DNA of 64,000 nt, taken from positions 35,518,338 through 35,582,337 of the forward strand of contig NC_060059.1 of assembly GCF_020283565.1 (NCBI RefSeq). The letters are read 5' to 3'. The notes beneath the pieces were generated by a model. The model saw only the letters and a program-made list of their open reading frames with translations, had not been told where the DNA came from and did not search any database. Below, piece by piece: positions 13,100 to 36,465 of the stretch. Both the position numbers and the translations under genes were made by a program. Source of the stretch: Trifolium pratense (lineage: Eukaryota; Streptophyta; Magnoliopsida; Fabales; Fabaceae). How positions within the stretch are numbered: position 1 is the first letter of the stretch; each line of letters opens with the position of its first letter.

Positions 13100-13418
13100 C
13101 ATTTTCCATAATATTAGTCGATAGATACACTTTTATTTCCGTTAACTTAATTCAGTTGGTAAGGATATTACATTATATGTATAGAAGTCGGGGTTCGAAT
13201 TTCAGACACATCACTTATTCACTTTTAAGGTGAAATTTCTAGACACATCACTTATATGTATAGGAGTCGGGGTTCGAATCTCAGACACATCACTTATTCA
13301 TTTTCCATAATATTAGTGGATAGATACACTTTTATGTCCGTGAACTTAATTCAGTTGGTAAGGATATTACATTATATGTATAGGAGTCAGGGTTCGAATC
13401 TCAGACACATCACTTATC
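13100..13418 (+). repeat. Duplicated SINE-like segment (two 120-bp copies)
   Basis: Copies at 13100-13219 and 13299-13418 share 'cattttccataatattagt', the A-box-like AATTCAGTTGGTAAGG and B-box-like GGGTTCGAATCTC. The connecting 13220-13298 holds 'acttttaaggtgaaatttct' and a further partial copy. The family matches the SINE at 10421-10554 in the opposite orientation. Confidence 0.65.
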
Positions 13419-13689
13419 ACCGATTCAAATTAAATTGCATAAAATTGGATTGTATATAAGAAAAAAAATAGTCATCCAAAACCGAACGAAATAGTGAGTA
13501 ATTTTATATTTAGATCGGATGATTTTATACCTCAAAATCGACCCAAATCGAACCAAAAAACCTCTAAACTCAATAATAGTCTTGTCAGTTTGGCCTGATT
13601 AGCTCGCCGTAAAAGGTTGGAGCAATACTTTATGGAATTTTCAAAAAATATAGAAAACATTTTGTGATTACTGAATTCATACTTTTAAA

Positions 13690-13990
13690 ATGTGGCATTT
13701 TATCGAAAGCTAACTAGTCTCGCCTCCCAGCCCAGCTCTATCAGCAGGCCCTTTCTTTTGCAATACTTGGTCTCTCATGGCCAAATTCTTATTAAAGCAA
13801 TATTCTCTATCATAGAATTCGGTCTTCGGGGTCAACCTGACCCTAGTAGCTTCTATGAAGAAGGCGACGCGAAGAAGGCTCGAGGACTTGTTAAGGAAGG
13901 CGGCAAGGGCCGACGAAGGGGGGAAAACGAAAGGCGTTTTCTGGTCCCCCTCGTCGTGCTTCGATCGGTGTATTTCAAGATATTTGAATA
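13690..13990. other. GC-rich island of unknown origin
   Basis: Base composition jumps well above the AT-rich surroundings, with 'gaagaaggcgacgcgaagaa', 'ggcggcaagggccgacgaag' and similar. Overlapping ORFs exist in three frames (13692-14006, 13855-14070, 13853-14122 minus) but none has a recognisable domain. Organelle-derived DNA is one possibility; I could not match it to a named gene. Confidence 0.3.
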
Positions 13991-14948
13991 TAACCTTAAA
14001 ATTTGATCCAAAAAGTGTTTTTCACTATACCTCAGAATTGATCTCATTTTTTGGTAATCATTTGCAATAACCCAATTTGACACCTTTTGTGTTGTAAATG
14101 TGGAGAGGGGCCTTGATCTCATTGCATTTCAAGATAGGGGGAGGATGGGGAAATGACTGGGAACTAGTGTAGGTAGCAATATCCATAAATTATCTATTTC
14201 ATCTATATAAATTGTGTAAGTTTTATTGTTATTCCATTAAATGTTCTTGATCGTTTATTGAGAAGTTGAAATGTGAAAGGCTTCCTATAATTTCAATAGT
14301 GTATATTTTATCAAGAAAACTGGTATCAATTTTGTATGATTTTTCACTTCAAAGTGTTTTTCGTACAATTTTTTTATTAAATGGAAGGCCGAAGCCCAAT
14401 TTTTTTGTATGATTTTAGTATCAAAGAAAGTTAAAAACAAAACTTGGTCGATTATTGTGTTTCTCTAATAAACTCGTAAAAAATTTAAAATAAAATTGGT
14501 GATATTTTTGTCTCGGGCCCTTCTTCCATAATCCGGGCTCGAATAAGGAAGAGATAAGATGACCAGAAAATGTGCTTAGAAATCCATAATAAAGTTCGAT
14601 CACAACGTCTGAATTGACTAAATAATGTGTTCCTTAACAATAATTAATTATTTATTAAAACAAATATAAGCTGATAATAAAACAAGCCAAACAATCTCTT
14701 ACGTGTATCATGAAACTATTAATACATAGGTTAACACATTGAACAAACTTTTAATTGGGTTACATTTCGTTGTTTTGAAAGTAGCACTTTGCCTTTTGCA
14801 TAATACAAACAACATGAGAAATTTTCCCCAATTCATTCTTAAATGGAGGGGACCTTAATTGAAGACAACAATTTTTCATACAAAGGCTGTTAGGCCTAGA
14901 CATTTTAAGTAAAAATGGCTCTCCCTCCACATACCATTTGGTTAATCG
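13991..14948. other. Spacer and 3' flank of E2 copy 1
   Basis: No gene recognised to about 14640. From about 14640 the text matches the 3' flanks of E2 copies 2-4 ('ataagct.ataataaaacaagccaaacaat', 'ttaacacattgaacaaac'), so the duplicated unit and the 3' UTR lie here. Confidence 0.5.
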
Positions 14949-17556
<2,608 letters not shown>

Positions 17557-17735
17557 AGCAAAAACCTAACAAAATCAGATCGAAATCAAAAAACAGCTAA
17601 ATATATGAATAGATCGAAAACAGATCATCGTTGATATGATTGATTGATTACCAAGAGAAAACGCAAGCGAGATCCTCCTTTGAATTTGCAAAAGAATCGA
17701 AGAACGAATGGAAACGAGTTGTTGAATATAAATAA
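17557..17735 (-). promoter_or_regulatory. 5' leader, leader intron and TATA region of E2 copy 1
   Basis: Upstream of the ATG, minus strand reads TTAG/GTTTTTGCTATG (acceptor) and further up CTTGG/TAATC (donor near 17651), giving a leader intron of about 80 bp as in plant UBC genes. A TATA-like TTATATTC lies at about 17722-17733. The same arrangement is seen upstream of copies 2-3. Confidence 0.55.
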
Positions 17736-18428
17736 ATGGTATTTGGTGCTTTTTTGAAATTTTGTGATTGGGAGATAATATATTAATTTCTTTTATATGG
17801 GAATATAATAATAGTTTTGAAAAATAATTGGACCCATAAAAATATCACAAAATCGATTGTTCCGAATAAGTCTAAACTATCCTTGCGTAAGATGTTGTAT
17901 ACTTTCACAATGTGAATGATCTTTTATATTCATGTTTATAATATTATAAGAACATTTTCGATAAAAATTTAGATTTTTTTAACATAAGATGAATTATTTA
18001 TGATTTTTTATGTGAAAAAACAAAAAAAAATCATATTTAATTCATCTCTTGTTAAAAAAAAAAAATTAAACTTTTGTAATAGAGATTCATATAATGTACT
18101 AAACATGACCGCAGAAGAAAAAAAATTAAAATTGTGAAACTTTAGGGACTAAAACGAAAATTTTGTGAAACTATAGGGACCAAAAACATATTTAACCCTA
18201 TTAAAAAAATACAAATTTGTCTATAATGATAATGGAACTTGCATATCTTACTTACAATAAAGTCTTTCAACCACTAGAGTGTGTAGTTCAATCGTAATAA
18301 AAGCTAGGAATCCTAATATGTTAACCCTATTTTTCAATAAATTTGAACTAATTTTTCATGTTACAATTATTATTTTTTTTTATTACATATTAGGTTAATT
18401 CCGTACACTGCAGGGTTCAAAGTTCTAT
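17736..18428. other. Spacer between E2 copy 1 and a nested repeat
   Basis: AT-rich; no gene. 18270-18330 resembles bases 1-50 of the window. Confidence 0.35.
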
Positions 18429-19700
18429 TACTCCCTCCAGTCCTTTTTATAAGGAACACTTTGACCTGTTCAAAAAAAATAAGAAACACTTTGAAAAAAT
18501 CACACAGACCAATGAAGCACATTTAACATAGTTATTTTTATTTAATACTCTGTGGGGGGGATCGACTCCACCACTAGAACTTGCATCACTACTCATTGCA
18601 CTAGAACTTTGATTTTTACTAGAGTTATATCTTTGAGTAGTTCTAACCATAACCTATCGAAAGTTATAAACAGACAATAAGTTTCTCATTCCACAATACA
18701 CAAAATATTTTAAACAAACACAAAACCAGTCCCACTGGGCGTACCAATTTGTTTACGTGGAAATTTGATAAACAACCGCTAGGTTAAGTATTTAAACTCG
18801 CGAGATCAACTAGTAAATCTCGGGACAATTTTGTGTTTGGTTTATTTAAGAAAATGTTTGATTGTTCGTTTACAAGGAAAACAAACAATCAAGAATAAAA
18901 TCTTTTGCAAACAGTTATTGAAATAGCTACTTCGAATCGCCTCGAAACAGCAGTTTCAAGAGTAAACATCAATGAAAACTAAAGAACATTGCTAAAAAGT
19001 AAATTGCATTGAATGAAAAGCAATTACAAATAAAGATGGTTCACAAAACATACATTTCTCCTCGCAATTCCTTTCGTTCGATCGCTGAGTAATTAGAATT
19101 TTAGAGAGAGTGTTTTGTATAAATTTTGTGACCCCAGTTCTGAATGAAAAACTGCTATAAATTCTAAAACAAAGTGGTAACTGCTTCTTGATCATCTGGA
19201 CGTTCTTCGATCTGCCACGTCGACCCACGTTCTCCACTTTCGATCCTCATTTCTTCAGCGAGCTCCAATATTTATTGGGCCGTTGTTGCTTCTTTTGGGC
19301 CTGGCCCAACTTGCCCTTTGACTCGTTCTGCGACTTCGACAGGTTCTTGACAAACCAACCACAAGCGCGCCTTCCAAAGCCTTCGAGACTCTCTTCCGTT
19401 TCGACATGATAGGAACTTCGACATTTTCATTTGAAAGTTTTATTTTAACAATAACCTTCAAATAAATATTGGACCCACCAATTATATTTAATTGATAAAT
19501 ACCAAATTTATGTCCAACAATACCCTTATGTAATTACTCTTTATTCAACTATCTTACTTATTTTTAAATTCTCTCTCATAATAAATAAGGGCATAAGTGA
19601 AATTGAACATTTAAAATATTTAAAAATTAATTAAAGTTTCTTATAAAAAGAACCAAATTTTTTGCCCTAAGTGTTGCTTATAAAAAGGACCGGAGGAGTA
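18429..19700. mobile_element. Stowaway MITE split by a gypsy LTR fragment
   Basis: Left end TACTCCCTCCAGTCCTTTTT at 18429; right end in reverse complement TACTCCTCCGGTCCTTTTT at 19700, both followed by 'ataag.aacactt'. The two MITE parts are about 18429-18552 and 19451-19700. The centre is a separate retroelement fragment. Confidence 0.75.
18553..19450 (-). mobile_element. Ty3/gypsy-type LTR plus start of leader/gag, truncated
   Basis: On the minus strand an LTR-like block runs from TGTTAAAATAAAAC at 19450 to CGTAAACA at 18750 (701 bp, TG..CA). It is followed by AATTGGTACGCCCAGTGGGA, which looks like a primer-binding site, and by a short reading frame starting MVRTTQRYNSSKNQSSSAMS at 18650. 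It stops at about 18553, so the rest of the element is missing. The two LTR-flank target sites cannot be compared. Confidence 0.6.
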
Positions 19701-21098
19701 TTATTCAAGAGTTTGACAACTATTATCAAGCAACACAAACTATATAAAGTTGAGTTTTTGTTGGGACAAGCAAATAGAGTTTGTCAATGCATTAACAAAG
19801 GTTGCTTATAAAAAAATAATAGCAAAGGTTGCTTCCAGGGCTAAGTCTTGAGTAATGCAATGAGACCAAGATTGACATACACTTGTATGATGATGTGTCG
19901 GTTAAGTTAACATGTAACATCCACTAGAAATATATGTAGACTAAGCAAGTTTTCCTAAACCAAACATAATAAATAGAATTGTTACTTTCAAAAAATGCTT
20001 GTTGAAAATCAAAGAAAGAAAAGAAGGTCCATTTTCCCACATAGTTCGGTCAAACCAACGATTCTCTTCTCAAAGTTATAGAGTTTTTCCGATTAGACTT
20101 CTATCAATGCAATGAAAGAACCATCCCTTCCTATTTCTTTGTCCTGTCAGGGAGAAATATAAGACCCACTAATGTCAATGCATACTCAATTCGAGTTGTT
20201 GCAACAACGAATTAAATTGCCTTGGAAGATGCAATGTTACAATGACACATTTTTTCCAACATAAACAATTGTGTATATAGGAGTATGGTTTATGTTTTGA
20301 CAGTAATTATTTCAGGATCCTCGAAATCCATTTGACACTCAATTTGAGTTGTTGGATTTCTATGTCTAGGCTTATGTTTAATATAATAGGAAATGTATCA
20401 GAATCACGATGATCCACCGTAATTTTACAGAAGCTACATTATGCAGTTATTGAAAAATCACGGTAGATCGCCGAAATTCTAGCACACCTATTGTGATACC
20501 AAACGGTCCACATCATTCTGACTGTAACTGCACACATTTTTTTAACTACAGTGGACCAATTTTCAAAGCACAGCATGTAAAGTACTCGTACCGAGTCATG
20601 ATAGTTTATGTCAACAAATCCTTTACAAAGTTCCAGCCATGATGAGCTAAGAACTTTAGATTAAGCTAGGAAGAATTCGATTTGATCTAATCTGTACTAT
20701 ACTGGTAGACTTCCCATGTTCAACAAGTTTTTCACGCCATTGCATAGAACAGGGATTGATTGATAAACGATACTAAAAAATTAATGTTTTTCTTACAAAT
20801 TAATTATCAATCAAAAACCAAATATAAGATGATAGTAAACAAGCCAAACAATATCTAGGTGCATCATGGTACTGTTAATACATTGGTTAACACATTGAAC
20901 AAACTTTAAATTAGGCTACATTTCATTGTGCAAAAAGTAGCTTTTGCATTTTGCAATACAAACATAAGAAATGGTTCCCCAAATTCATTCTCAACTCCAA
21001 GGGCCTTAATTGAAATATTGAAGACGACAATTTTTCGTACAAAGGCTGTTAGGCCAAGACACTTTAAGTAAAAGTGGCTCTCCCTCACACATACCATA
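19701..21098. other. Spacer and 3' flank of E2 copy 2
   Basis: No gene to about 20540. From there the sequence matches the 3' flank of copy 3 (26170 onwards), e.g. 'gttccagccatgatgagcta' and 'gacttcccatgttcaacaag'. The ORF at 20906-21199 is a shadow of exon 4 and its flank. Confidence 0.5.
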
Positions 21099-23657
<2,559 letters not shown>

Positions 23658-23960
23658 AGCAAAAACCTAACAAAAACAGATCGAAAACAAAAATCAGCTA
23701 AAAATCAAAACAAATAGATCGAAAACAGATAATCGTAGATATGATTGGTTACCAGGAGAAAACGCAAGAGAGATCCTCCTTTTGAATTTGCAAGGAATTT
23801 GCAAAGAATCGAAGAAAGAAAGAAAACGAGTTGTTGAATATAAATGGTGTTGTTGGTGCTTAGAAATTTTGTGATTGGGAGATAATATTAATTGTTTTTA
23901 ATGACTCGTTATTGAAGGAATCTAACGTTACGTAGGTCCACGCGGAAGAAACGAACCCAA
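23658..23960 (-). promoter_or_regulatory. Leader and promoter region of E2 copy 2
   Basis: Leader-intron donor at TGG/TAACC near 23750 and a TATA-like TTTATATTC near 23838-23846 on the minus strand. The block 'gactcgttattgaaggaatct' at about 23923 recurs upstream of copy 3 (29944) and, diverged, copy 4 (35630). Confidence 0.5.
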
Positions 23961-24745
23961 TGCATTATACGGTGCTTGTTCATTGTATTATTTTGTGTTC
24001 ATTTTTATTTTATTTTTAATTTGGTATTCGATATTAGGGTTGAGAATCGGTGGGTTTTTGTTTGAAAATCGTCAAACTATTAAAAAATAAAACTATTTAG
24101 TTTAATCTGATTCGGGTCAGTTCTGGTTTTAGCCTCATCCCGATCACAGTTGCGAGCGATCGAACCGTGGTCCTTCCTACCAAGTTCAACACTAATATGG
24201 ATTAGATTTAAATCTTGTTGTTAGATCAAAAACTCCATCGATCCAGAAATTCATATTCTTCAAATAGTTCAATACCTTATATACGAGAGAATAAATGATA
24301 GAAGAACTAAATGAACAACAAAAAGGGTGAAATACAACTAAATTAGAAATACAAAGATAGAGTATATTCCACACTCCTCATCAACATACAAACTTGTAAT
24401 CTTGCGACTTTGAATGTTCCAGGTGAAGTAATAAAATAATATTATTATAATTATTTTTCTTACTCAAACAATCACATGACAATTTATTCACAACAATCAA
24501 TCTACTACAACTAAGTTAGATAGTTTGAATCGCTTTAAATACTATCGGTCTATTGTTATTTATAAGCAAGTGAATACATTTAACATAAATCAAATCCTTT
24601 AAATATGGGGATGAATAAACTAACAAGCCTAATCTTAGAGAGATATTCTCACCAAAATATATCTTAAATTCCTGCAGATGTTAACCCCCTCAAGTTGGTG
24701 CATATATATTATATGCATCAAGCTATACTCGGATCGGGAGTGGTT
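23961..24745. other. Spacer, no gene seen
   Basis: AT-rich; ORF at 24192-24374 minus has no motif. Confidence 0.35.
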
Positions 24746-25372
24746 ATGGTGCATAAGTTTTTTCCTTATGCACCACCATGCATAAATAATGAAAATTGTC
24801 TAACGTGCCGCCCAGATTGCTTAGCGCGCCCCCCAAATTTTCTTGCGCACCCCCAGTTTTTTTTCGTCCCATTTTTTTCCTAGTGCGCCCCCCAATTTTT
24901 TTTCCTCCCACGGATTTCTAGCGCGCCCCCCATTTCCAATTAAATAATTACTTTTGTTCCTTTGAAGTACATACTATAAGAACCCATTTTTAAATTAATT
25001 GTGTTGGATGATTATATAGCCATATTCTAATTTAAAATTACATACTAAAAGATGTACTGTAATTATGGTTTAATTTATCACAATTAACATAAAAACTATT
25101 AAGTACATCTAATGATTTTGGTGTACATATCTCTGAAACCATTCCACGGCAAAATGGTTTTGCAATGATTTTAGTTTAAAACTAACTACTAAAACATTTA
25201 ACCATACATAATACTCTGAAAATTATCCTTAATCAATAAACTAAAATTCAATTAATCAAAATTAATCATTTAAAAAAAAAAAACTGGGGGGCGCACTAGA
25301 AATCTGGGGGGCGCAAAGCAATTTGCGGGGTGCACTAAGCAATCTGGGGTATTTATGTATGGTGCATAAAGC
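24746..25372. mobile_element. Inverted-repeat element with C-rich subterminal repeats
   Basis: The left part has 'ttatgcaccaccatgcataa' then repeated 'gcgcgccccccaa' and 'gcgcacccccag'. The right part is its inverted counterpart ('ggggggcgcactag', 'tttatgtatggtgcataa'). The left terminus is itself a hairpin (GGTGCATAAG...CTTATGCACC). About 600 bp, no coding capacity. Superfamily unknown. Confidence 0.6.
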
Positions 25373-25474
25373 TTTACCCCCTCGGACCCCTAAAGGATTT
25401 AAGTTCAAAAAGGAAGTAACTATAAGACCTAAAAGAATTTTCTCACTATTAAACTCTATACTTTGTACATTCAT

Positions 25475-25720
25475 GGAAGACTGGATTAGATGCAATATGT
25501 AAAGCTATCTGATTATCACAAATTAGACACATTGATTCAGACTTTCGAAACTTTAACTCATCGAGAAGTTATTTCAACCAAATTAGTTCACATGTAGTTG
25601 AGAGCCATGGCTCAATATTCAACTTCTGCACTAGATCTAGCAACAACAATTTGTTTTTTACTTTTCCAAGAAATAAAATTTCCTCCAATAAGAACACAAT
25701 AACCAGAGGTTGACACCGTC

Positions 25721-25775
<55 letters not shown>

Positions 25776-25845
25776 TAATAACAAGAGATTGACCGTAGAA
25801 CATCCATCTCAATCTGCATATGTAAATCCTTTTTCAAATGGTGCA
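25475..25845 (-). pseudogene. Ty1/copia RNase H relic interrupted by a TTA microsatellite
   Basis: On the minus strand fragments read in order as copia RNase H: a degraded KGFTYAD segment, then [20 protein letters not shown] with [11 protein letters not shown], then in another frame MCLICDNQIALHIASNP. Frame changes and stops occur. The (TTA)n array at 25721-25777 lies between the first two blocks. No LTRs seen. Confidence 0.75.
25721..25777. repeat. (AAT)n microsatellite
   Basis: About 18 units, inside the copia RNase H relic. Confidence 0.95.
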
Positions 25846-25917
25846 CGCCATTCTAGTTTTTTTGACTACAATGGATCCATATTCATTGAATTGGCATGTA
25901 AAGTACTCGTTCCAAGT

Positions 25918-26169
25918 TACTCCCCCGTCCCAAAATATAAGAACTCATTGACAACTGTACGTATGTCAATACATAATTTTGATTGCGAATAATATCAATT
26001 CTCTATTAGTAAAAATTATAGAAATTTGATATTGTAAAAATATTCATCGAAACAAATCAAAAAAGTTCTTATATGATAATATTTACATTTATATACATTT
26101 AGAAAAATACGGCCAAAACAAAACATATGAATAGTACATTTAATCAAATGAGGTCTTATAAAATGGGTA
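25918..26169. mobile_element. Stowaway-like MITE in the 3' flank of E2 copy 3
   Basis: Left TACTCCCCCGTCCCAAAATA; right end in reverse complement TACCCATTTTATAAGACCTC, decayed at the tip. The flank of copy 2 near 20595 reads straight through the site ('cgtaccgagtcatgatagtt'), so it is an empty site and the MITE arrived after that duplication. Confidence 0.7.
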
Positions 26170-26675
26170 TGATAGTTAATGTCAACAAATCGTTTGCAAA
26201 GTTCCAGCCATGATGAGCTAAGAACTTTAGATTAAGCTAGGATGAATTATAGATTTGATCTAATCTGTATGATACTGGTAGACTTCCCATGTTCAACAAG
26301 TTTGTCACGCCATTGCATAGAACAAGGATTGATTGATAAACAATAAAAATGAATGTTTTTCTTACAAATTAATTATCAATCAAAAACCAAAGCTGATAGT
26401 AAATAAGCCAAGCCAAACAATATCTAGGTGAATCATGATACTTTTAAGTTTTAATACATTGGTTAACACATTGAACAAATTTTTAATTAGGCTACATTTC
26501 ATTGTTCTGGAAGTAGCTTTTGCATTTTGCAATACAAACAACATAAGAAATGGTTTCCCCCAATTCATTCTCAACTAGAGGGGCCTTAATTGAACTATTG
26601 AAGACAGACAATTTTTCATACAAAGGCTGTTAGGCCAAGACACTATAAAAGTGGCATTCCCTCACAAATACCATA

Positions 26676-29638
<2,963 letters not shown>

Positions 29639-29990
29639 AGCAAAAACCTAACAAAAACAGATCGAAAACAAAAACCAGCTTAAAAATCAAAACGAATAGA
29701 TCGAAAACAGAAAATCGTAGATGATGATGATGATTATGATTGATTACCTAGAGATAACGCAAGAGAGATCCTCCTTTGAATTTGCAAGGAATTGAAGAAC
29801 GAATGAAAAGGAGTTGTTGGATATAAATAAATGGTGTTGGTGCTTTTTTGAAATTTTGGGAATGAGATATTATTAATTGGTGTTAATGATTGTGATAATT
29901 GTATTTATTTAGATTTAGATTAGATTAAATTAGATTCCAAACGATGACTCGTTATTGAAGGAATCTTTTACTTTTGTTTTGTCCACGCGG
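29639..29990 (-). promoter_or_regulatory. Leader and promoter region of E2 copy 3
   Basis: Leader-intron donor near 29750 and a TATA-like TTTATATCC near 29820-29828 on the minus strand. Downstream text is nearly the same as in copy 1 to about 29860, then resembles copy 2. Confidence 0.5.
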
Positions 29991-31060
29991 AAGGGGGTCA
30001 GAACAGAAGAAACGAATCGAGGGTAATATTGGTTCTTGCTCTTTGTTCTATTTTGTGATGATTGATGCATTGAATCTAGGTTCCAAACTTCCAATTTAGC
30101 AAGAAAAATGCTAAAATATGTAGTATTAATTATTAAAGATATTGTTTAAAAATTTATAAAATTTTATTTGGAAATAGTATAGGTCAAATATTTCTTAAAT
30201 TAATAAGTATATTATTTTTTTTATATAAAAGTAAATTTTTTAATTTTTTTTTTTTGATTTACAATGAGTTTGAGATCGAACTCATGACCTATTAGGATTC
30301 TTTCTATTTTTCAATGGAAATAGAAAGTTCTATTTAAAGATAGCCACAAATAAGTTTAAATTATTTTAAAAATATTAAATGATGACGGAATTCACTTGAT
30401 AATGAAACTCACTACCTGTTTTTTAATTTTTATGTGTATGTCTCTCTAATGGAGTTTTTCATTTTTTTGAAAAATATAGAGGATCCTAACTTGAGAAATA
30501 TATTGTTATTAGATCGCATCCTTGTATAAGCACACCCACTCTATTCTCTATGTCATGTGGATAAGTAAAAAAAAGTTAAAAATCTATTTGTATAACTAGT
30601 AAATGAGACAATATAAGTGATTGTTGTTCTATTCAACCGCCACATCACAATCCTTAGGTAAAAGAGATGGTCTACATAAGACTAACCAAACCACTTTAAG
30701 GTTGGATATGATGGATTACGGTATTGTAAAGGAGGTGGAGACTCTCAAAACTATGACGATCTTTTCAGTAGCTCCGAAGGCAAATGAATGAAAAAAATAC
30801 AATAGAAAGAGTTGAGTTTTTTTAAAAACAAATTGCAAATTATTAGTATATTAATTGTTACATTAGTTGTTTACACTTTGTCAGACCTTGAATTTTGTAC
30901 CTCCAACTCTGTTAACCATTAACTAGTTCAACTAGTTGAACTACTCATCCCACCCATTAGAAAAAGATGAGTGTGTGATGACAGAATTGTGAGACATATA
31001 TCTAAGTTCGAAGTTTGGATATAGCTTAAAGAAAAAGGTATTTTTGGCGTTATTGATTAA
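29991..31060. other. Spacer between E2 copies 3 and 4, no gene seen
   Basis: AT-rich. 30242-30300 has a T-run followed by 'gagatcgaactcatgacct', a likely reversed SINE tail and B-box. 30660-30790 is less AT-rich but not recognised. Confidence 0.4.
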
Positions 31061-31498
31061 AGAAAAAGATATAGATTAGATTAAGCTACGATAACTTATA
31101 TTTGATCTAATGTGAACGATACTGGCAGACTTGCCATGTTCAACAAGTTTTTGGCGTCATTGCATAGAACAGGGATTGATAAACAACAAAAATTAATGTT
31201 TTTCTTACAAATTAATTAATTATTAATCAAAATCAAAATATAAGCTAATAGTAAACAAGCCAAACAATATCTAGGTGCATCATGATACTGTTAATACATT
31301 GGTTAACACATTGGACAAACTTTTAATTAGGTTACATTCCATTGTTCTAGAAGTAGCTTTGCAACAACATAAGAAATGGCTCCCCCAATTCATTCTCAAC
31401 TAGAGGGGCCTTAATTGAACTATTGAAGACGACAATTTTTCATACAAAGGCTGTTAGGCCAAGACACTTAAAAGTGGCTCTCCCTCACACATACCATA

Positions 31499-35249
<3,751 letters not shown>

Positions 35250-35936
35250 GGCGGAAACCTAACAAAAATCAGATCCAAATCCATAATCAGCTAAAAATCA
35301 AAACGTAAAACATGAATAGATCGAAAACGCGAGATGAAAAAACAGATCAAGTAGATGATGATGACGATCAATTACCTAGAGAAAACGCAAGAGAGATCCT
35401 CCTTTGAATTTGCGAGGAATAACGCGATCAATGAAGGGAAAGGTGTTTGTGAATTTTGAAGAAAGAGAATGAATTTTGGCGTGGCTTTGGGGATTTATGC
35501 ACTTTTTCTTTTCGGTGATTGGGTTTGGGTTATTATTATTGTGGTTAATCATTGCTATTATTTTATTTATTTATTTTTTAGAGGAATTTCTTTATTTATT
35601 TGTTGTATTTTTTTACTTGAAAAAGAATGACTTGTCAATGAAGAAATCTTGTAAAGGCCGAAAAAAGGGACTACAAATAAGGGCGGTGTCTTTATCAAAA
35701 TCTGAGGGCGGTGTTTTATGCTTTTTCATTCGTGTAATAATAAATTTTAATTTAAGAATTTTAGTTTTTTTTTTTTGTACATAACAATTTTAATCCTTTT
35801 GTAAAAAATAAAAATATAATTTAATCCTAAATTATTTTAAAAATAAAATTAGCGCAAATGAACAACTAAATAAGGAAACACTAATGAACGTGGTAAGTTA
35901 GTGGAGATGATACAACATAGTGCATATGAAAATAGT
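35250..35936. other. Promoter side of E2 copy 4
   Basis: Leader-intron donor near 35376 (CTAGG/TAATT on the minus strand). Upstream text diverges from the other copies except for 'gacttgtcaatgaagaaatc' at 35630. The 102-residue plus-strand ORF at 35476-35784 is Phe/Leu-rich low-complexity and not supported. Confidence 0.45.
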
Positions 35937-36112
35937 AGTGCAGATGAAAAGTTAAGTGTTTACATTTGAATCAATAATCTTTAAAGAAGGAAATCATTAG
36001 TGCAAATGACATATGAACATTTTAAAAAGGAATATAGTATTGCAGATGAACATTTAAACACAAAAAACAGCAGTGCATATGAAAAATTAAGTGGTTACCT
36101 TTGAATCCATAA
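35937..36112. repeat. Spaced direct repeat, 41-bp unit
   Basis: Units at 35937-35977 and 36072-36112 share 'agtgca.atgaaaa.ttaagt' and 'tttgaatc.ataa'; related 'agtgcaaatga' motifs lie between. Origin unknown. Confidence 0.55.
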
Positions 36113-36142
36113 CAACCATCTCAATATGCTCAATCTCTATGG

Positions 36143-36440
36143 CTATGTTTGGATTAGTGGTAAAGGATGGAATGAAATGGAATGAAGTGGTAACTAACTA
36201 AGTTACATTGTTTGGATTTGCAAAAAATGAATGGAGTGGAATGAAACACAATGGAACTCATTCCATCCCATACCATTCAATCTTCTAATTTTCTTTCCCC
36301 TCCAAATTAGAGTGTATGCAATGGAATGAATATTTATAAAATATATTCAAACAATGGAATTGTATCTTTACTTCGTTCCACTCCATTTCATTATGTTTCA
36401 TTTCGCTTCATTCCGTTTTGTACCACCAATCCAAACATAC
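36143..36440. mobile_element. hAT-like MITE
   Basis: Inverted ends CTATGTTTGGATTAGTGGTA and, in reverse complement, GTATGTTTGGATTGGTGGTA, then 'aatgaaatggaatg' motifs on both sides. A 298-bp element with weak 8-bp flank similarity (ctctatgg / cttatagc). It ends 20 bp before the Athila insertion site. Confidence 0.65.
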
Positions 36441-36460
36441 CTTATAGCGGTGTTGACAAC

Positions 36461-36465
36461 AGTAC
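36461..36465. repeat. Target site duplication of the Athila element, left
   Basis: AGTAC, repeated at 48376-48380. Confidence 0.95.

Noticed and set aside
13140..13200. tRNA-like sequence with A and B boxes
   Set aside because: Does not fold as a full tRNA; spacing and tail fit a tRNA-derived SINE instead.
13692..14006. 104-residue ORF in the GC-rich island
   Set aside because: Competing ORFs overlap on both strands, and no domain is recognisable; kept only as a composition anomaly.
35476..35784. 102-residue hydrophobic ORF upstream of E2 copy 4
   Set aside because: Runs of Phe/Leu/Ile from T-rich DNA; no motif, and it overlaps the presumed E2 promoter.
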